A stretch of 64,000 nt of DNA from Microbacterium hydrocarbonoxydans (GTDB taxonomy: Bacteria; Actinomycetota; Actinomycetes; Actinomycetales; Microbacteriaceae): contig NZ_JAMBOY010000002.1 in the NCBI RefSeq assembly GCF_023715885.1, positions 62,001 through 126,000 of the forward strand, in the 5' to 3' direction. The stretch's first letter is position 1, and every line of letters begins with the position of its first letter. Below the pieces are notes generated by a model. That model made no database searches. It saw only the letters and a list, made by a program, of their open reading frames with translations, and had not been told where the DNA came from. A program made the position numbers and the translations under genes. Below are positions 1 through 9,164 of this stretch, one piece after another.

Positions 1-428
1 ACGAGAAGTACGAGTTCAAGCTGCGGGACTGGGATGCCGCGGAGCAGTCGGGCGACTCTCTCGCCCCGCTGCTTCGCCGTCTCAACGGCATCCGTCGTGA
101 GCATCCGGCGCTGCGTCAGCTTCGGAACCTCTCGGTGCACTGGAGTGACGACGACGCCATCCTCGTCTACAGCAAGCATCTCGACGCCGCCTTCACCGGC
201 ACGGGGGCGTCCGACACGATCATCGTCGTCGCCAACGTCGACCCGCATTCGGTGCGCGAAACGACCGTGCACCTCGACACCACGGTCTGGGGTGTCACGC
301 CCGGCGAGCCGTTCGACGTCGAGGACCTGCTGACGGGCGCCGTCTGGACCTGGACGGATCACAACTACGTGCGCCTCGACGCCTTCGCCGAACCGGTGCA
401 CATCCTGAAGGTGAGGGGACGAGCATGA
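1..428 (+). CDS. glgE: GlgE, maltosyltransferase (C-terminal part)
   Basis: Reading frame open from the window edge (first full codon at base 3), about 142 residues. GlgE (GH13_3) transfers maltose from maltose-1-phosphate to alpha-1,4-glucans in the cytoplasm. The visible part is the C-terminal end of such an enzyme, with KYEFKLRDWD, LNGIRREHPAL and a beta-sandwich ending AEPVHILKVRGRA. Its stop overlaps the glgB start (ATGA), so the two are translationally coupled. The pairing of GlgE with a branching enzyme is the known actinobacterial alpha-glucan module. The N-terminus and catalytic residues lie outside the window. Confidence 0.85.
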   Translation, partial: EKYEFKLRDWDAAEQSGDSLAPLLRRLNGIRREHPALRQLRNLSVHWSDDDAILVYSKHLDAAFTGTGASDTIIVVANVDPHSVRETTVHLDTTVWGVTPGEPFDVEDLLTGAVWTWTDHNYVRLDAFAEPVHILKVRGRA

Positions 429-2629
429 GCGACGTCGAAGACGCGACCGCATCGACGGAGTGGGGCTCCGTCGCCGCCGGCACACACCACGATCCGCATT
501 CCGTCCTCGGCGCGCACCCCTTTGCCGACGGGGGCGACGGCACCGGCACCGTGATCCGCGTGCGACGCCCGCTCGCGTCGACCGTCGCCGCCGTGTTCCG
601 TGACGGCACCCGCCTGGATCTGCACCACGTCGCGCACGGGATCTGGGAGGCGCAGCACGACGGCTCCCCCGTCGCATATCGCATCGCCACCTCGTACGGC
701 GAGGACGAGGAGACGGTCGTCGGCGATCCGTACCGGCACCTGCCAACGCTCGGAGACCTCGATGTGCATCTCATCGCCGAAGGACGTCACGAACGCCTCT
801 GGGAAGTGCTCGGATCACACGCGAGAGACGTCGACGGCGAGCCAGGAGTGTCATTCGCGGTGTGGGCGCCCAATGCCACGGCCGTGCGCGTCGTCGGCGA
901 CTTCAACGGGTGGAACGGCGAGGGCCACGCGATGCGCTCCATGGGCGTGAGCGGCCTCTGGGAGCTCTTCATCCCCGACGTCTCCGTCGGCTCGACGTAC
1001 AAGTACGAGATCCGCACGCGCGACGGCTCCTGGATCTTCAAGGCCGACCCCATGGCGCAGGCCGCCCAGACACCGCCCGAGACGGCGTCGATCGTCACCG
1101 CCTCCTCGTACGACTGGTCGGATGGAGCATGGATGACGCGCAGAGCGGCCACGCATGCCGTGGCGCAGCCGCTGGCGGTGTACGAGGTGCACCTCGGATC
1201 GTGGCGGTCGGGACTCGGCTACCGCGAGATCGCCGATCCGCTGATCGAGCACGTGACCGAGGCGGGCTTCACGCACGTCGAGTTCATGCCCTTGGCCGAG
1301 CACCCGTTCGGCGGCTCGTGGGGCTACCAGGTCAGCGGCTACTACGCCGCGACGAGCCGGTTCGGCTCACCCGACGATCTGCGGTATCTCATCGACCGGC
1401 TCCACCAGGCCGGCATCGGCGTGATCATGGACTGGGTCCCCGGCCACTTCCCGAAGGACGCGTTCGCACTCGCTCGGTTCGACGGGCAGCCGCTCTACGA
1501 GCACCCCGACCCTCGTCGCGGCGAGCACCAGGACTGGGGCACGCTGATCTTCGACTACGGACGCCCCGAGGTGCGCGGGTTCCTCGTCGCGAATGCGCTG
1601 TTCTGGCTGCAGGAGTTCCACGTGGACGGCTTGCGGGTGGACGCTGTCGCATCGATGCTCTATCTCGACTACTCGCGGAACGCCGGCGAATGGGAGCCGA
1701 ACATCCACGGCGGACGCGAGAACCTCGAGGCCATCCGGTTCCTGCAGGAGGTCAACGCGACCGCGTATCGCCTGCACCCCGGCATCCTCATGATCGCCGA
1801 GGAGTCGACCAGCTTCCCCGGCGTCACCGCGCCCACGGACCACGCCGGCCTGGGGTTCGGCTTCAAATGGAACATGGGGTGGATGAACGACTCGCTCCAA
1901 TACATCGAGCGCGACCCGATGTACCGCGCGCATCATGAGGGCGAGATGACGTTCTCGTTCGTTTACGCGTTCGGGGAGAACTATCTTCTACCCATCAGCC
2001 ACGACGAGGTCGTGCACGGCAAGGGCAGCCTGTTGTCGAAGATGCCGGGAGGTCACTGGCACAAGCTCGCGAACGCACGCGCCTATCTCGCCTACATGTG
2101 GGGGCATCCTGGCAAGAAGCTGCTGTTCATGGGGCAGGAGTTCGGCCAGCTCGCGGAGTGGTCGGAGTCGCGGGAACTCGACTGGTGGCTGCTCGACCAA
2201 CCCTCCCATGCGCAGCTGCAGCAGTTCGTCAGCGAACTCAACCACGCCTACCGAGCACAGGCGCCCCTCTGGGAACGCGACAACGAGGCGTCGTCGTTCT
2301 CACGCCTCGGGGCCCCCACCTGGGACCCCACGGTCATCGCCTTCGAGCGGCGCGACGCACACGGCGGCCGAGTCGTCGTCATCAGCAACTTCGCCGGCGT
2401 GGAGCGCACGGGCTACCGACTCGAGTTCCCCCGCGCAGGCGTCTGGCAGGAGATCCTGAACTCGGATGCCGCCGTGTTCGGCGGTCGCGGATCGGGCAAT
2501 CTCGGCATGGTCGTCGCGGAGAGCGTCGACGGCGAGCCGCCGGTCGCGTCACTGACACTGCCCGCGCTCTCGACGATCTGGCTGCGCTTTCAGAACGACC
2601 CGCACGTCCCGACCGTGAACAACGGCTGA
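425..2629 (+). CDS. glgB: 1,4-alpha-glucan branching enzyme GlgB
   Basis: 734 residues, the usual family length. It cuts alpha-1,4 chains and re-attaches them as alpha-1,6 branches. A CBM48-like domain (VWAPNATAVRVVGDFNGWN, about residues 145-165) precedes the GH13 barrel. Catalytic motifs are present: DWVPGHF, RVDAV with nucleophile Asp406, AEEST with acid/base Glu459, and HDEVVHGKGS with Asp527. These match the E. coli positions 405/458/526 almost exactly. The start overlaps the glgE stop. A strong hairpin follows the stop codon. Product identity is secure. Confidence 0.97.
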   Translation: MSDVEDATASTEWGSVAAGTHHDPHSVLGAHPFADGGDGTGTVIRVRRPLASTVAAVFRDGTRLDLHHVAHGIWEAQHDGSPVAYRIATSYGEDEETVVGDPYRHLPTLGDLDVHLIAEGRHERLWEVLGSHARDVDGEPGVSFAVWAPNATAVRVVGDFNGWNGEGHAMRSMGVSGLWELFIPDVSVGSTYKYEIRTRDGSWIFKADPMAQAAQTPPETASIVTASSYDWSDGAWMTRRAATHAVAQPLAVYEVHLGSWRSGLGYREIADPLIEHVTEAGFTHVEFMPLAEHPFGGSWGYQVSGYYAATSRFGSPDDLRYLIDRLHQAGIGVIMDWVPGHFPKDAFALARFDGQPLYEHPDPRRGEHQDWGTLIFDYGRPEVRGFLVANALFWLQEFHVDGLRVDAVASMLYLDYSRNAGEWEPNIHGGRENLEAIRFLQEVNATAYRLHPGILMIAEESTSFPGVTAPTDHAGLGFGFKWNMGWMNDSLQYIERDPMYRAHHEGEMTFSFVYAFGENYLLPISHDEVVHGKGSLLSKMPGGHWHKLANARAYLAYMWGHPGKKLLFMGQEFGQLAEWSESRELDWWLLDQPSHAQLQQFVSELNHAYRAQAPLWERDNEASSFSRLGAPTWDPTVIAFERRDAHGGRVVVISNFAGVERTGYRLEFPRAGVWQEILNSDAAVFGGRGSGNLGMVVAESVDGEPPVASLTLPALSTIWLRFQNDPHVPTVNNG

Positions 2630-2643
2630 AGCTGCCGGACAGT

Positions 2644-2683
2644 CGAAGAGGGCGGCGAGACCACGGTCTCGCCGCCCTCTTCG
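2644..2683. terminator. Bidirectional terminator between glgB and the thioredoxin gene
   Basis: A near-perfect inverted repeat with 18-19 bp arms (GAAGAGGGCGGCGAGACC and its complement) and a 2-base centre lies between two convergent genes. It has no T-run, which is common in high-GC actinobacteria. It can serve glgB on the plus strand and the thioredoxin gene on the minus strand. Confidence 0.8.
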
Positions 2684-2703
2684 CGTACGTGGTGACGACG
2701 GCG

Positions 2704-3639
2704 TCAGAACAGCAGAGACGACAGGCGGTTGCGAGCCGAGACGACCCGCGGGTCCGCGGCGCCGACGAGCCCGAACAGCTCCACAAGACGCTCCCGGACC
2801 GGCGTGCGCTGATCCGACGGCAGCTGTGCGAAGAGCTCGAGCAGCCTCGCGAATGCGTCCTCGACGTGCCCACCGGCCAGATCGAGGTCGGCGACATCGA
2901 ACTGCGCCTGTACGTCGAGGGGTGCGGCGGCGGCAGCGGCCCTGGCCTCCTGGAGGTCGAGCTTCTGGACGCGGTCGAGCAGACGCACCTGGCCGAGGCC
3001 CGCGATCGCATCCTCGTCACGCGGGTTCTCGGCGAGTGCCTTCTCGTACGCGGTGATCGCCGCGGCGTAGTCGCCCACTTCGATCGCCGCGAACGCCTCG
3101 GCATGCAGAGGCGGAAGGGGCGGCTCAGCATCGGCCTCCGCCCCTTCGGCCTCCGAACCGCCGATCGGAAGCGTGCCGGTCACACCGTTCTGAGCGGCGA
3201 CCTGGAGCAGCTGCGCGAACACCTCGCGTACCTGCTGCTCCGGCACGGCGCCGGTGAACATCGGCACCGGCTGTCCTGCGATCAGCGCGACCACCATGGG
3301 GATCGACTGCGCGCGGAACCCCTGCGCGAGCTGCGGGTTCGCGTCGACGTCGACCTTCGCGAGCAGGACCCGTCCACCGAGTTCCCTGGTGACCTTCTCG
3401 ATGATCGGGCTCAGCTGCTTGCATGGCCCGCACCACTCGGCCCACAGGTCGACGACGACGGGGACCGTGCGCGAGATCTCGAGGATCTGCCCGAACGACT
3501 CGTCGGTCGCGTCGACGACCACGTCGGGCAGCACGCCGGCGCCGGCTGGAGCGGTTCCCGAAGGAGGCGCGGCCGGGCGGTTGCGCAGGCTCGACAGGTC
3601 GACGGCGCCGCGCATCGCGGCAGGAGAGATATCGGTCAC
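2704..3639 (-). CDS. Thioredoxin-domain/TPR protein (YbbN/CnoX-like)
   Basis: 311 residues. The N-terminal thioredoxin domain (about 40-150) has an intact WCGPCK active site (Cys70, Cys73) and the cis-proline loop QSIPMVV. The C-terminal half is helical and TPR-like (AITAYEKALAENPRDEDAIAGLGQVRLL). This architecture is that of the YbbN/CnoX co-chaperone family, which protects or reduces clients in the cytoplasm. No signal peptide is seen. The start overlaps the stop of the upstream membrane-protein gene (ATGA), so both are probably one transcript. Confidence 0.85.
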   Translation of the reverse strand: MTDISPAAMRGAVDLSSLRNRPAAPPSGTAPAGAGVLPDVVVDATDESFGQILEISRTVPVVVDLWAEWCGPCKQLSPIIEKVTRELGGRVLLAKVDVDANPQLAQGFRAQSIPMVVALIAGQPVPMFTGAVPEQQVREVFAQLLQVAAQNGVTGTLPIGGSEAEGAEADAEPPLPPLHAEAFAAIEVGDYAAAITAYEKALAENPRDEDAIAGLGQVRLLDRVQKLDLQEARAAAAAAPLDVQAQFDVADLDLAGGHVEDAFARLLELFAQLPSDQRTPVRERLVELFGLVGAADPRVVSARNRLSSLLF

Positions 3640-5651
3640 TTGATCACCTCGACGGAGAGTAGGTCCTGACGGACGGCGAGAAGCTTGATCTGCTCCGTCG
3701 ATCCCTGCGCGGGGACGGAGAAGAACAACTGGAACTCATACTTCGTGGTCACGCCCTTGGCGGACTCGGTCACTCCCGTGAGCGCCTTCGCCTGCACGTT
3801 GTCGCCGAAGCGGATAACGGCGTCGGCCGACGTCGGAGTCACGCTCTCGGTGTCGATCAACGAGACGCTGACGATCGCGCCGCTTCCCAGGGTCGTCATC
3901 GATACCGGTGCGGAGTCGGCCGGAACGATGTCGAAGGAGGTCTGCGACGTCTCCGCAGCTCCGTTGTCGGCAAGGTTCTGCACCACCGCCTGGCGACTGT
4001 CCCTGATGGACTTCGCGAGGTTCAGAGCGTTGTCATCGAAGAGGCCGTACGACGGGCTCTGCTCGGCGGCATCCACGACATCCGAGAAGGCTGCCGCGAG
4101 TTCGCCGGGGGGCAGACCGAGGAAGGCCGAGTCCGCAGGCACGAGCGATGTTCCCAGCCACGACGCCGCGACGTCGGGGAACACGGCGTCCGCCGACATC
4201 TCCGCCATGTTGGTGACCTTGTAGTTCGACCACGGATCCTGCTGGGTCATGGTCAGGATCACTGGGGGAACGGTGTCGTCGCCCTGGCTCTTCGAGAGCA
4301 TGAGCACCGTGCGCGGCCAGCGATCGGTCGCCTCGGGAAGAACGACCTCCACATCGTCGGTGGGGATCACCGCAGGGACGGGTGTCTCGGGGACTGCAGT
4401 CCGCAGGGCGTACTCGGTGGTGCGGGCCGCTAGTGCCGGTCCGTCGAGGCGAGTTCCCGCGAGATCGATGTCCATAGCAGTGTCTGCCTCGGCGAGCGTG
4501 GCGGAGGCCTCCTGGAGGATGCGCTTCGCCTGTGCCTCGGTGACCGCCGGCGGCTTCTGGTTCTCGGGAGCGATGACTGTCTCGCTCGGCGACGGCGTCG
4601 GCGAGGCCTGATCGAACTGCGGCCACGAGTCCGGCGAGCATCCCGTGGCGAGGACGGCGGTGAGCGCGACCACCGGTAGCGCCAGCATCCGGCGTCGACG
4701 CCAGGGCAGCTGCGCGCGGTTCTCCGAGCGCTTCTCGTCGGTCGGGTCGCCGCCCGAGGCGGCGGATTCGTCGGTGGCTCCGCTCTTCGCTTCGGTGGAC
4801 GGCGTGTCGGCATCCGAGGCCGAGGACTCGATGGCGGCGCGGTCGGCCGGGGGCAGCTGCGCCAAATCGATCGGCTCGGTCGCAGGCAGCGGCCCGAGGC
4901 CCTTGCGGCGGGGACCGCGGCCGCGCCGCTGGTGTCGGATGGCGAGAATGTAGAGCACGAGTCCGACCGCGAGGACGATCGCCCCGGCGGTCAGGAGCGG
5001 ACCGGCGAGCGGCGTGGAGTTGTCGAGCGGCCACGAGACCGCGATGTCGTCGGGCGCTTCCCGCGTGCCGTCGTAGGCGATGAGGACGCTCACGCCGTCG
5101 GGAATCTGCATATCGGCGATCAGCGAGTCGGTGTCGGTGAATGAGTCGAGCCACAGATCCGATCCGACGGGACTGCGGCCAGCTCCTTCGGCGGCCTCGC
5201 CATCTGCGGTCGTGTCGTCGGCGGCTGCTCCGTCAGCGGCGGGGGTCTCCGTCGGCGCCGGGGTGGGCGTTGCACCATCGGAGTCGTCCTCAGGCCCCCC
5301 TGCCGCGACGTGTTCGACGTCGAGGCCGCCCTCGTCTCCCACCGTGACGTGGTTGTAGTCGGCGTCCGCGAGCCACGCCTCCATGTCGGCGGTCCGGCCG
5401 TATGCCGCGAAGATGTCGCCGTCACCGCGGACGAGCAGCGTCTGCGCGCCCGGGTTCTCGCGAAGGACTTCGCCGTCCAGAAGCACGAACGGAGCCGGCT
5501 GATCCACGTCGACGCTGACCTTCTGACTCGACGGGCCCATGAACACGGTGCGCTGGGCGATGCCCGCGCCGATCAGTCCCGCGGCCAGGACGAAGGCCAC
5601 GACGGCCCATACGAAACGCACGAATAGTCTCCTCACGCGCCCCGGACGCAC
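3636..5651 (-). CDS. Large membrane protein with an internal lipobox
   Basis: 671 residues, family not recognised. There is an N-terminal TM at about 10-32, an extracellular acidic Thr/Pro-rich linker, and a second TM at about 218-240 followed by a basic stretch. An Arg-rich segment then leads into a classical lipoprotein signal (MLALPVVALTAVLATGC, Cys338). The remainder is a soluble domain with no recognised motif. An in-frame ATG at residue 322 (base 4688) could start a separate lipoprotein, although no clear ribosome site precedes it. The product may be a fusion of a two-TM protein and a lipoprotein. It overlaps the thioredoxin gene downstream. Confidence 0.7.
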   Translation of the reverse strand: MRPGRVRRLFVRFVWAVVAFVLAAGLIGAGIAQRTVFMGPSSQKVSVDVDQPAPFVLLDGEVLRENPGAQTLLVRGDGDIFAAYGRTADMEAWLADADYNHVTVGDEGGLDVEHVAAGGPEDDSDGATPTPAPTETPAADGAAADDTTADGEAAEGAGRSPVGSDLWLDSFTDTDSLIADMQIPDGVSVLIAYDGTREAPDDIAVSWPLDNSTPLAGPLLTAGAIVLAVGLVLYILAIRHQRRGRGPRRKGLGPLPATEPIDLAQLPPADRAAIESSASDADTPSTEAKSGATDESAASGGDPTDEKRSENRAQLPWRRRRMLALPVVALTAVLATGCSPDSWPQFDQASPTPSPSETVIAPENQKPPAVTEAQAKRILQEASATLAEADTAMDIDLAGTRLDGPALAARTTEYALRTAVPETPVPAVIPTDDVEVVLPEATDRWPRTVLMLSKSQGDDTVPPVILTMTQQDPWSNYKVTNMAEMSADAVFPDVAASWLGTSLVPADSAFLGLPPGELAAAFSDVVDAAEQSPSYGLFDDNALNLAKSIRDSRQAVVQNLADNGAAETSQTSFDIVPADSAPVSMTTLGSGAIVSVSLIDTESVTPTSADAVIRFGDNVQAKALTGVTESAKGVTTKYEFQLFFSVPAQGSTEQIKLLAVRQDLLSVEVIK

Positions 5652-5800
5652 GCCCGAGTCGCAACACTCGACATTTCAGACTAGCGAAATCACCTGTGTG
5701 TTGCCCACGAGGGCGAGGCGACGGCGGAAGCGGCACGTCGCGCCGCGGCTCCGTCGGCGCGATGGATAACCTTGAGCAACCGGATCCCCGAGGAGTACAG

Positions 5801-6850
5801 ATGAAGATCCACAATCCCTTCCGCTCCGCCCTCGTGGCGACGCTCGGAGTGGGACTGGGGATCCTGCTCATCACCAGTGTGCAGAGCCTCTCCACGGTGC
5901 TCCTCTACGTCGGCACCGCGCTGTTCCTGAGCCTGGGGCTCGACCCCCTCGTGTCGTTCCTCGAGCGGCGGCGGCTCCCCCGCTGGTCCGCCGTGCTCGT
6001 CACCATCGTCGCCGTGCTCGGCATCTTCGCCGGGATCATCCTCATCGTCATTCCCGTGCTCGTCGATCAGATCTCACAGCTCGTGAGCCAGATCACCGTG
6101 ATCGTCAGTCGCCCCAGCCTTCTGAGCGACATCGAGGAGTGGATCACCGGAGCGTTCCCGAACCTCGACGTCGAGCGCGTGCTGCAGGAGGCGCAGGCGT
6201 GGGTCATCGCGAACCTGGGCGACATCACCAACCGCGTCATCAACGCGAGCCTATCCGTCGTGACCGGTCTGTTCGGCGCGTTCATCGTGCTGATCCTGAC
6301 GATCTACCTGACGGCATCGACGCCGTCGCTCAAGCGAGCCGTGTACCAGCTCGCGCCGGCGTCGAAGCGCGATCGCTTCATCGACCTCTCCGAGCAGATC
6401 ACTGACTCGGTGGGCTACTACGTCATGGGCCAGGTCTCGCTCGGCGTGATCAACGGCGTGCTCAGCATGATCTTCCTGTCGATCATCCAGGCGCCTTTCC
6501 CCGCCGTGCTCGCCGTCGTCGCGTTCTTCTTCTCGCTGATCCCGCTCGTCGGTACGCTCACCGGGTCCACCCTCATCGTCCTCGTCTGCCTGATCCCCGG
6601 CCTCGGCTCCCCCGCGACCGCGATCGCCGCCGCGATCTACTACCTGATCTACATGCAGATCGAGGCCTACGTGGTCTCCCCCCGCATCATGAGCCGAGCG
6701 GTGTCGGTCCCCGGCGCGGTCGTCGTCGTCGCGGCGCTGGCCGGCGGCAGCCTGCTCGGACTCCTCGGGGCGCTCATCGCGATCCCCGTGGCCGCCAGCA
6801 TCCTGATCATCTACCGTCAGGTGCTGATCCCGCGGATGAACGAGCTCTAG
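5801..6850 (+). CDS. AI-2E family transporter (PerM/YdiK-type permease)
   Basis: 349 residues from ATG 5801, chosen because AGGAG sits at 5791-5795; the open frame extends upstream but without support. About eight hydrophobic segments and the family-typical region MGQVSLGVINGVLSMIFLSIIQAPFPAVLAVV are visible, plus a conserved C-terminal ALAGGSLLGLLGALIAIPVAA. The family contains exporters of uncertain substrate, including autoinducer-2 export and Na+/H+ antiport in characterised members. No substrate can be assigned here. Its stop codon overlaps the stop of the convergent hydrolase gene. Confidence 0.88.
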   Translation: MKIHNPFRSALVATLGVGLGILLITSVQSLSTVLLYVGTALFLSLGLDPLVSFLERRRLPRWSAVLVTIVAVLGIFAGIILIVIPVLVDQISQLVSQITVIVSRPSLLSDIEEWITGAFPNLDVERVLQEAQAWVIANLGDITNRVINASLSVVTGLFGAFIVLILTIYLTASTPSLKRAVYQLAPASKRDRFIDLSEQITDSVGYYVMGQVSLGVINGVLSMIFLSIIQAPFPAVLAVVAFFFSLIPLVGTLTGSTLIVLVCLIPGLGSPATAIAAAIYYLIYMQIEAYVVSPRIMSRAVSVPGAVVVVAALAGGSLLGLLGALIAIPVAASILIIYRQVLIPRMNEL

Positions 6851-7560
6851 GCCGGTGGCCATTCCGTCGGCAGCGGCAGGGCCGCCGGGTTGACAGCCGC
6901 GACGATCTCGGTGAGCACACAACGGGTCTGGCTCTCCCCCACCCAGAGGTGCTTGCCGCCCTCGACCGCGATGAGCTCGGCGTGCGGGATCGCGGAGAAG
7001 CGCTCGCGCGCCTCGTCCGGGCGCAGGTAGTCGTCGAGCTCCGGCACGAGGACGACGACCTTGCGTCCGTCGCCCGCCCAGGCGGCCACCTCGTCGTCGG
7101 TGGCGCGGTGCAGCGGCGGTGACAGCAGGATCACTCCCTCGACATCGTGCTCGCGTCCGTACTTCAGCGCGAGTTCGGTGCCGAACGACCAGCCGAGCAG
7201 CCACGGGCGCGGAAGCGCTCGCTCGCGCACGAACTCCATCGCCGCCGCGACATCGAGCCTCTCCGATGCCCCGCCGTCGAAGGCGCCGTCGCTGGTGCCG
7301 CGGGGCGAACTCGTCCCTCGCGTGTTGAATCGCAGCACGGCGAGGCCGGCGAGGGCCGGAAGTCGCGCTGCGGCCTTCCGCAGGATGTGCGAGTCCATGA
7401 AGCCACCGGCCGTCGGCAGCGGATGCAGCGTCACGAGAGTGGCGAGCGGTTCAGCGGTCTCCGGGAGCGACAGCTCGCCCACCAGGGTGAGGTCATCCGC
7501 CGTGCGGAGTTCGATGTCCTCTCGACGGGCGGGCAGTTCCAACGGTCCACGGATTTCCAT
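6847..7560 (-). CDS. Alpha/beta hydrolase
   Basis: 237 residues from ATG 7560. It shows the alpha/beta hydrolase pattern: HPLPTAGGFMDS near the oxyanion loop, the nucleophile elbow GWSFGT (Ser), a late Asp and EGGKHLW (His). It resembles cytoplasmic serine hydrolases of the KANL3/Tex30 type; the substrate is unknown. The longer upstream frame to 7779 overlaps the next gene and is unlikely. It starts two bases after the stop of the small zinc protein, so the two are probably co-transcribed. Confidence 0.8.
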   Translation of the reverse strand: MEIRGPLELPARREDIELRTADDLTLVGELSLPETAEPLATLVTLHPLPTAGGFMDSHILRKAAARLPALAGLAVLRFNTRGTSSPRGTSDGAFDGGASERLDVAAAMEFVRERALPRPWLLGWSFGTELALKYGREHDVEGVILLSPPLHRATDDEVAAWAGDGRKVVVLVPELDDYLRPDEARERFSAIPHAELIAVEGGKHLWVGESQTRCVLTEIVAAVNPAALPLPTEWPPA

Positions 7561-7562
7561 GC

Positions 7563-7850
7563 TCACCCGATCCTCCAACAGTGCGAATGCCAGTGTCTGC
7601 GCGCAGCCAGATCCGCCGCGTCCCCGAGCACGCCGTCGGCGCGCCACACGACGACGTGCGCCGTCCCCGGAGCGATGACGCGCCCACAGCCGGGACAGCT
7701 GTACTCCTTCTGCGCCTGGACCGATGAGACGGGCTGAACCGTCCAGTCGGCACCGCGACGCGTCTCGGTGCGCTTCCAAGAGGAGAGCAGGCGCTCGAGG
7801 GAGTCCTCGGCGTCAGGGCGCGCCGGACGCCGTTTGCGCGAACGGGGCAT
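7563..7850 (-). CDS. Small putative zinc-binding protein
   Basis: 95 residues. A basic N-terminus is followed by CPGCG and, near the C-terminus, HWHSHC, which together could bind one zinc. No TM or signal peptide. The function is not known; similar short proteins sit in actinobacterial genomes as hypotheticals. It lies directly upstream of the hydrolase gene with two intervening bases. Confidence 0.7.
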   Translation of the reverse strand: MPRSRKRRPARPDAEDSLERLLSSWKRTETRRGADWTVQPVSSVQAQKEYSCPGCGRVIAPGTAHVVVWRADGVLGDAADLAARRHWHSHCWRIG

Positions 7851-7859
7851 GGCCCGAGC

Positions 7860-8534
7860 TCACCACCAGTGGTTCTTGGTCCAGAACGCGTGAGCGCCGG
7901 CCCAGCTGCCGTAGCGACCCGTCGCGTATCCCGTGGCCCAGCGGAGGTTGTCGACGGGGTCATAGCCGTTACCGGGCACCTTGCTGCACGGAAGGGCCTG
8001 GACGAGGCCGCATGCGCCGGAAGACTTGTTCGTCGCGTTCGGGTTCCAGCCGCTCTCGCGCGACACGATGTAGTCGACGTATCCCCAGTCGGACTCCGCG
8101 ATCCCGGCAGCCGCCATCCACTCGGCCGGTGCGCCACCACCCGTGTAGAACAGCGGTCCCCCGCCGCCTGAGCTCGACTTCTCAGTGGTGCTGGCGGCCA
8201 CGGTCGGGGTCGGCGTGGGCTTCGGGGTCACGTACACCGAGAACGTGCCGCGCTGCACGGGCGCGATCTCCGCGCCCTCGACCGCCACCGTGATGTTCTG
8301 CGTGTCAGCCAGTGCCGCCGCGTACGCAGACTCGGGGCCGGCCTCCACGGGCTGTTCGGCGAGCGCCACTCCGGTCGGGGCGACCATGGCCGCGGCGAAC
8401 CCGACGACCGCAAGAGCGCTGAAGAACCCTACGATCCCCCGGCGTCGCGTGCCGACGCGCGGCGAGAGGACTCGCGATGCGGGCACCGGCGAGCGATCGT
8501 TGCGATGGGTGAGCATGTCGTTTCGGGAGTTCAC
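7860..8534 (-). CDS. Secreted lytic-transglycosylase-like protein
   Basis: About 224 residues. An N-terminal signal or anchor (GIVGFFSALAVVGFAAAMVAPTGVALA) is followed by a Thr/Pro linker (YVTPKPTPTPTV). The C-terminal SLT/Rpf-like domain begins with VDYIVSRESGWNPNATNKSSGACGLVQALPCSK, with the catalytic Glu in SRESGW, and ends in WAGAHAFWTKNHWW. It probably acts on peptidoglycan outside the cell. I chose GTG 8534 because a TAGACT -10 element at 8550-8545 puts the transcript start almost on it, suggesting a leaderless message. ATG 8516 is the alternative; neither has a clear ribosome site. Confidence 0.8.
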   Translation of the reverse strand: MNSRNDMLTHRNDRSPVPASRVLSPRVGTRRRGIVGFFSALAVVGFAAAMVAPTGVALAEQPVEAGPESAYAAALADTQNITVAVEGAEIAPVQRGTFSVYVTPKPTPTPTVAASTTEKSSSGGGGPLFYTGGGAPAEWMAAAGIAESDWGYVDYIVSRESGWNPNATNKSSGACGLVQALPCSKVPGNGYDPVDNLRWATGYATGRYGSWAGAHAFWTKNHWW

Positions 8535-8582
8535 GATAGGGGGCAGTCTACCCAACCCGATAGGGATGGAGCACGGAAACGT

Positions 8583-9164
8583 TCAGCGAACGGCCAGAAT
8601 CACGTCGATGGTCGCGTCGAGGAGGGCGTCGACCTGTTCTTCGCGGTAGCCGCCCCGCTGCATCCGGAACGCCGCGCCTCGCAGTTGCTCCGCGGTCAGC
8701 GGTTCGCCGTCGCGAAGGTAGCGGACGATGCGGGCGGCCACGTGGTCGACCTCGTCGACGCGATAGCCGAACGTCAGGACTCCGGTGCGCGCGAACCGTT
8801 GACGCTTGGGACGGGCCAGGTGGTCCAGAATGACCTGCGCCTCCGCCCTGGCCTCCTCGACCCAGGCCCCGGCGCCCTTCTCGCGCACCGACTGCTCGCG
8901 GGCGCGGCCGGCGAGAGCATCCTCCACCCTCCCCAGTGCCGCATCGACCTCCGCGATCACGTACCCGTTCTTCACCAGCGGGAAGGACGCCACCCGGACA
9001 TCGGCTGCGGTGAGGTCTCCGCCGCCCTCGAACGCCGTGCGCGCGGCGGCGAGGAAGGTGTCGACGGCGGCGCGGTGATACCCGCGCGTACGTCCGGTCG
9101 TCAACGAGAAGGCCGGACGAGGATCGGCGATCGCCGTCGGGTCGGTTCGTTCTTCTGTAGCCAT
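8583..9164 (-). CDS. DivIVA-domain protein
   Basis: 193 residues from ATG 9164. It contains repeated DivIVA-type motifs: FSLTTGRTRGYHRAAVDTFL near the N-terminus, then GYRVDEVDHVAARI and GYREEQVDALLDATI. These short motifs are typical of actinobacterial DivIVA-domain proteins, which work at the membrane or septum; the exact role is unknown. Its start codon overlaps the cdsA stop by one base, so it is the last gene of the pyrH/frr/cdsA group. The 500-residue open frame that contains it also runs through cdsA out of frame and is not real. Confidence 0.8.
   Translation of the reverse strand: MATEERTDPTAIADPRPAFSLTTGRTRGYHRAAVDTFLAAARTAFEGGGDLTAADVRVASFPLVKNGYVIAEVDAALGRVEDALAGRAREQSVREKGAGAWVEEARAEAQVILDHLARPKRQRFARTGVLTFGYRVDEVDHVAARIVRYLRDGEPLTAEQLRGAAFRMQRGGYREEQVDALLDATIDVILAVR

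Noticed and set aside
7860..8534. Transglycosylase-like protein as a phage endolysin
   Set aside because: It is far outside the att sites, has a signal peptide and linker typical of host secreted enzymes, and has no phage neighbours.
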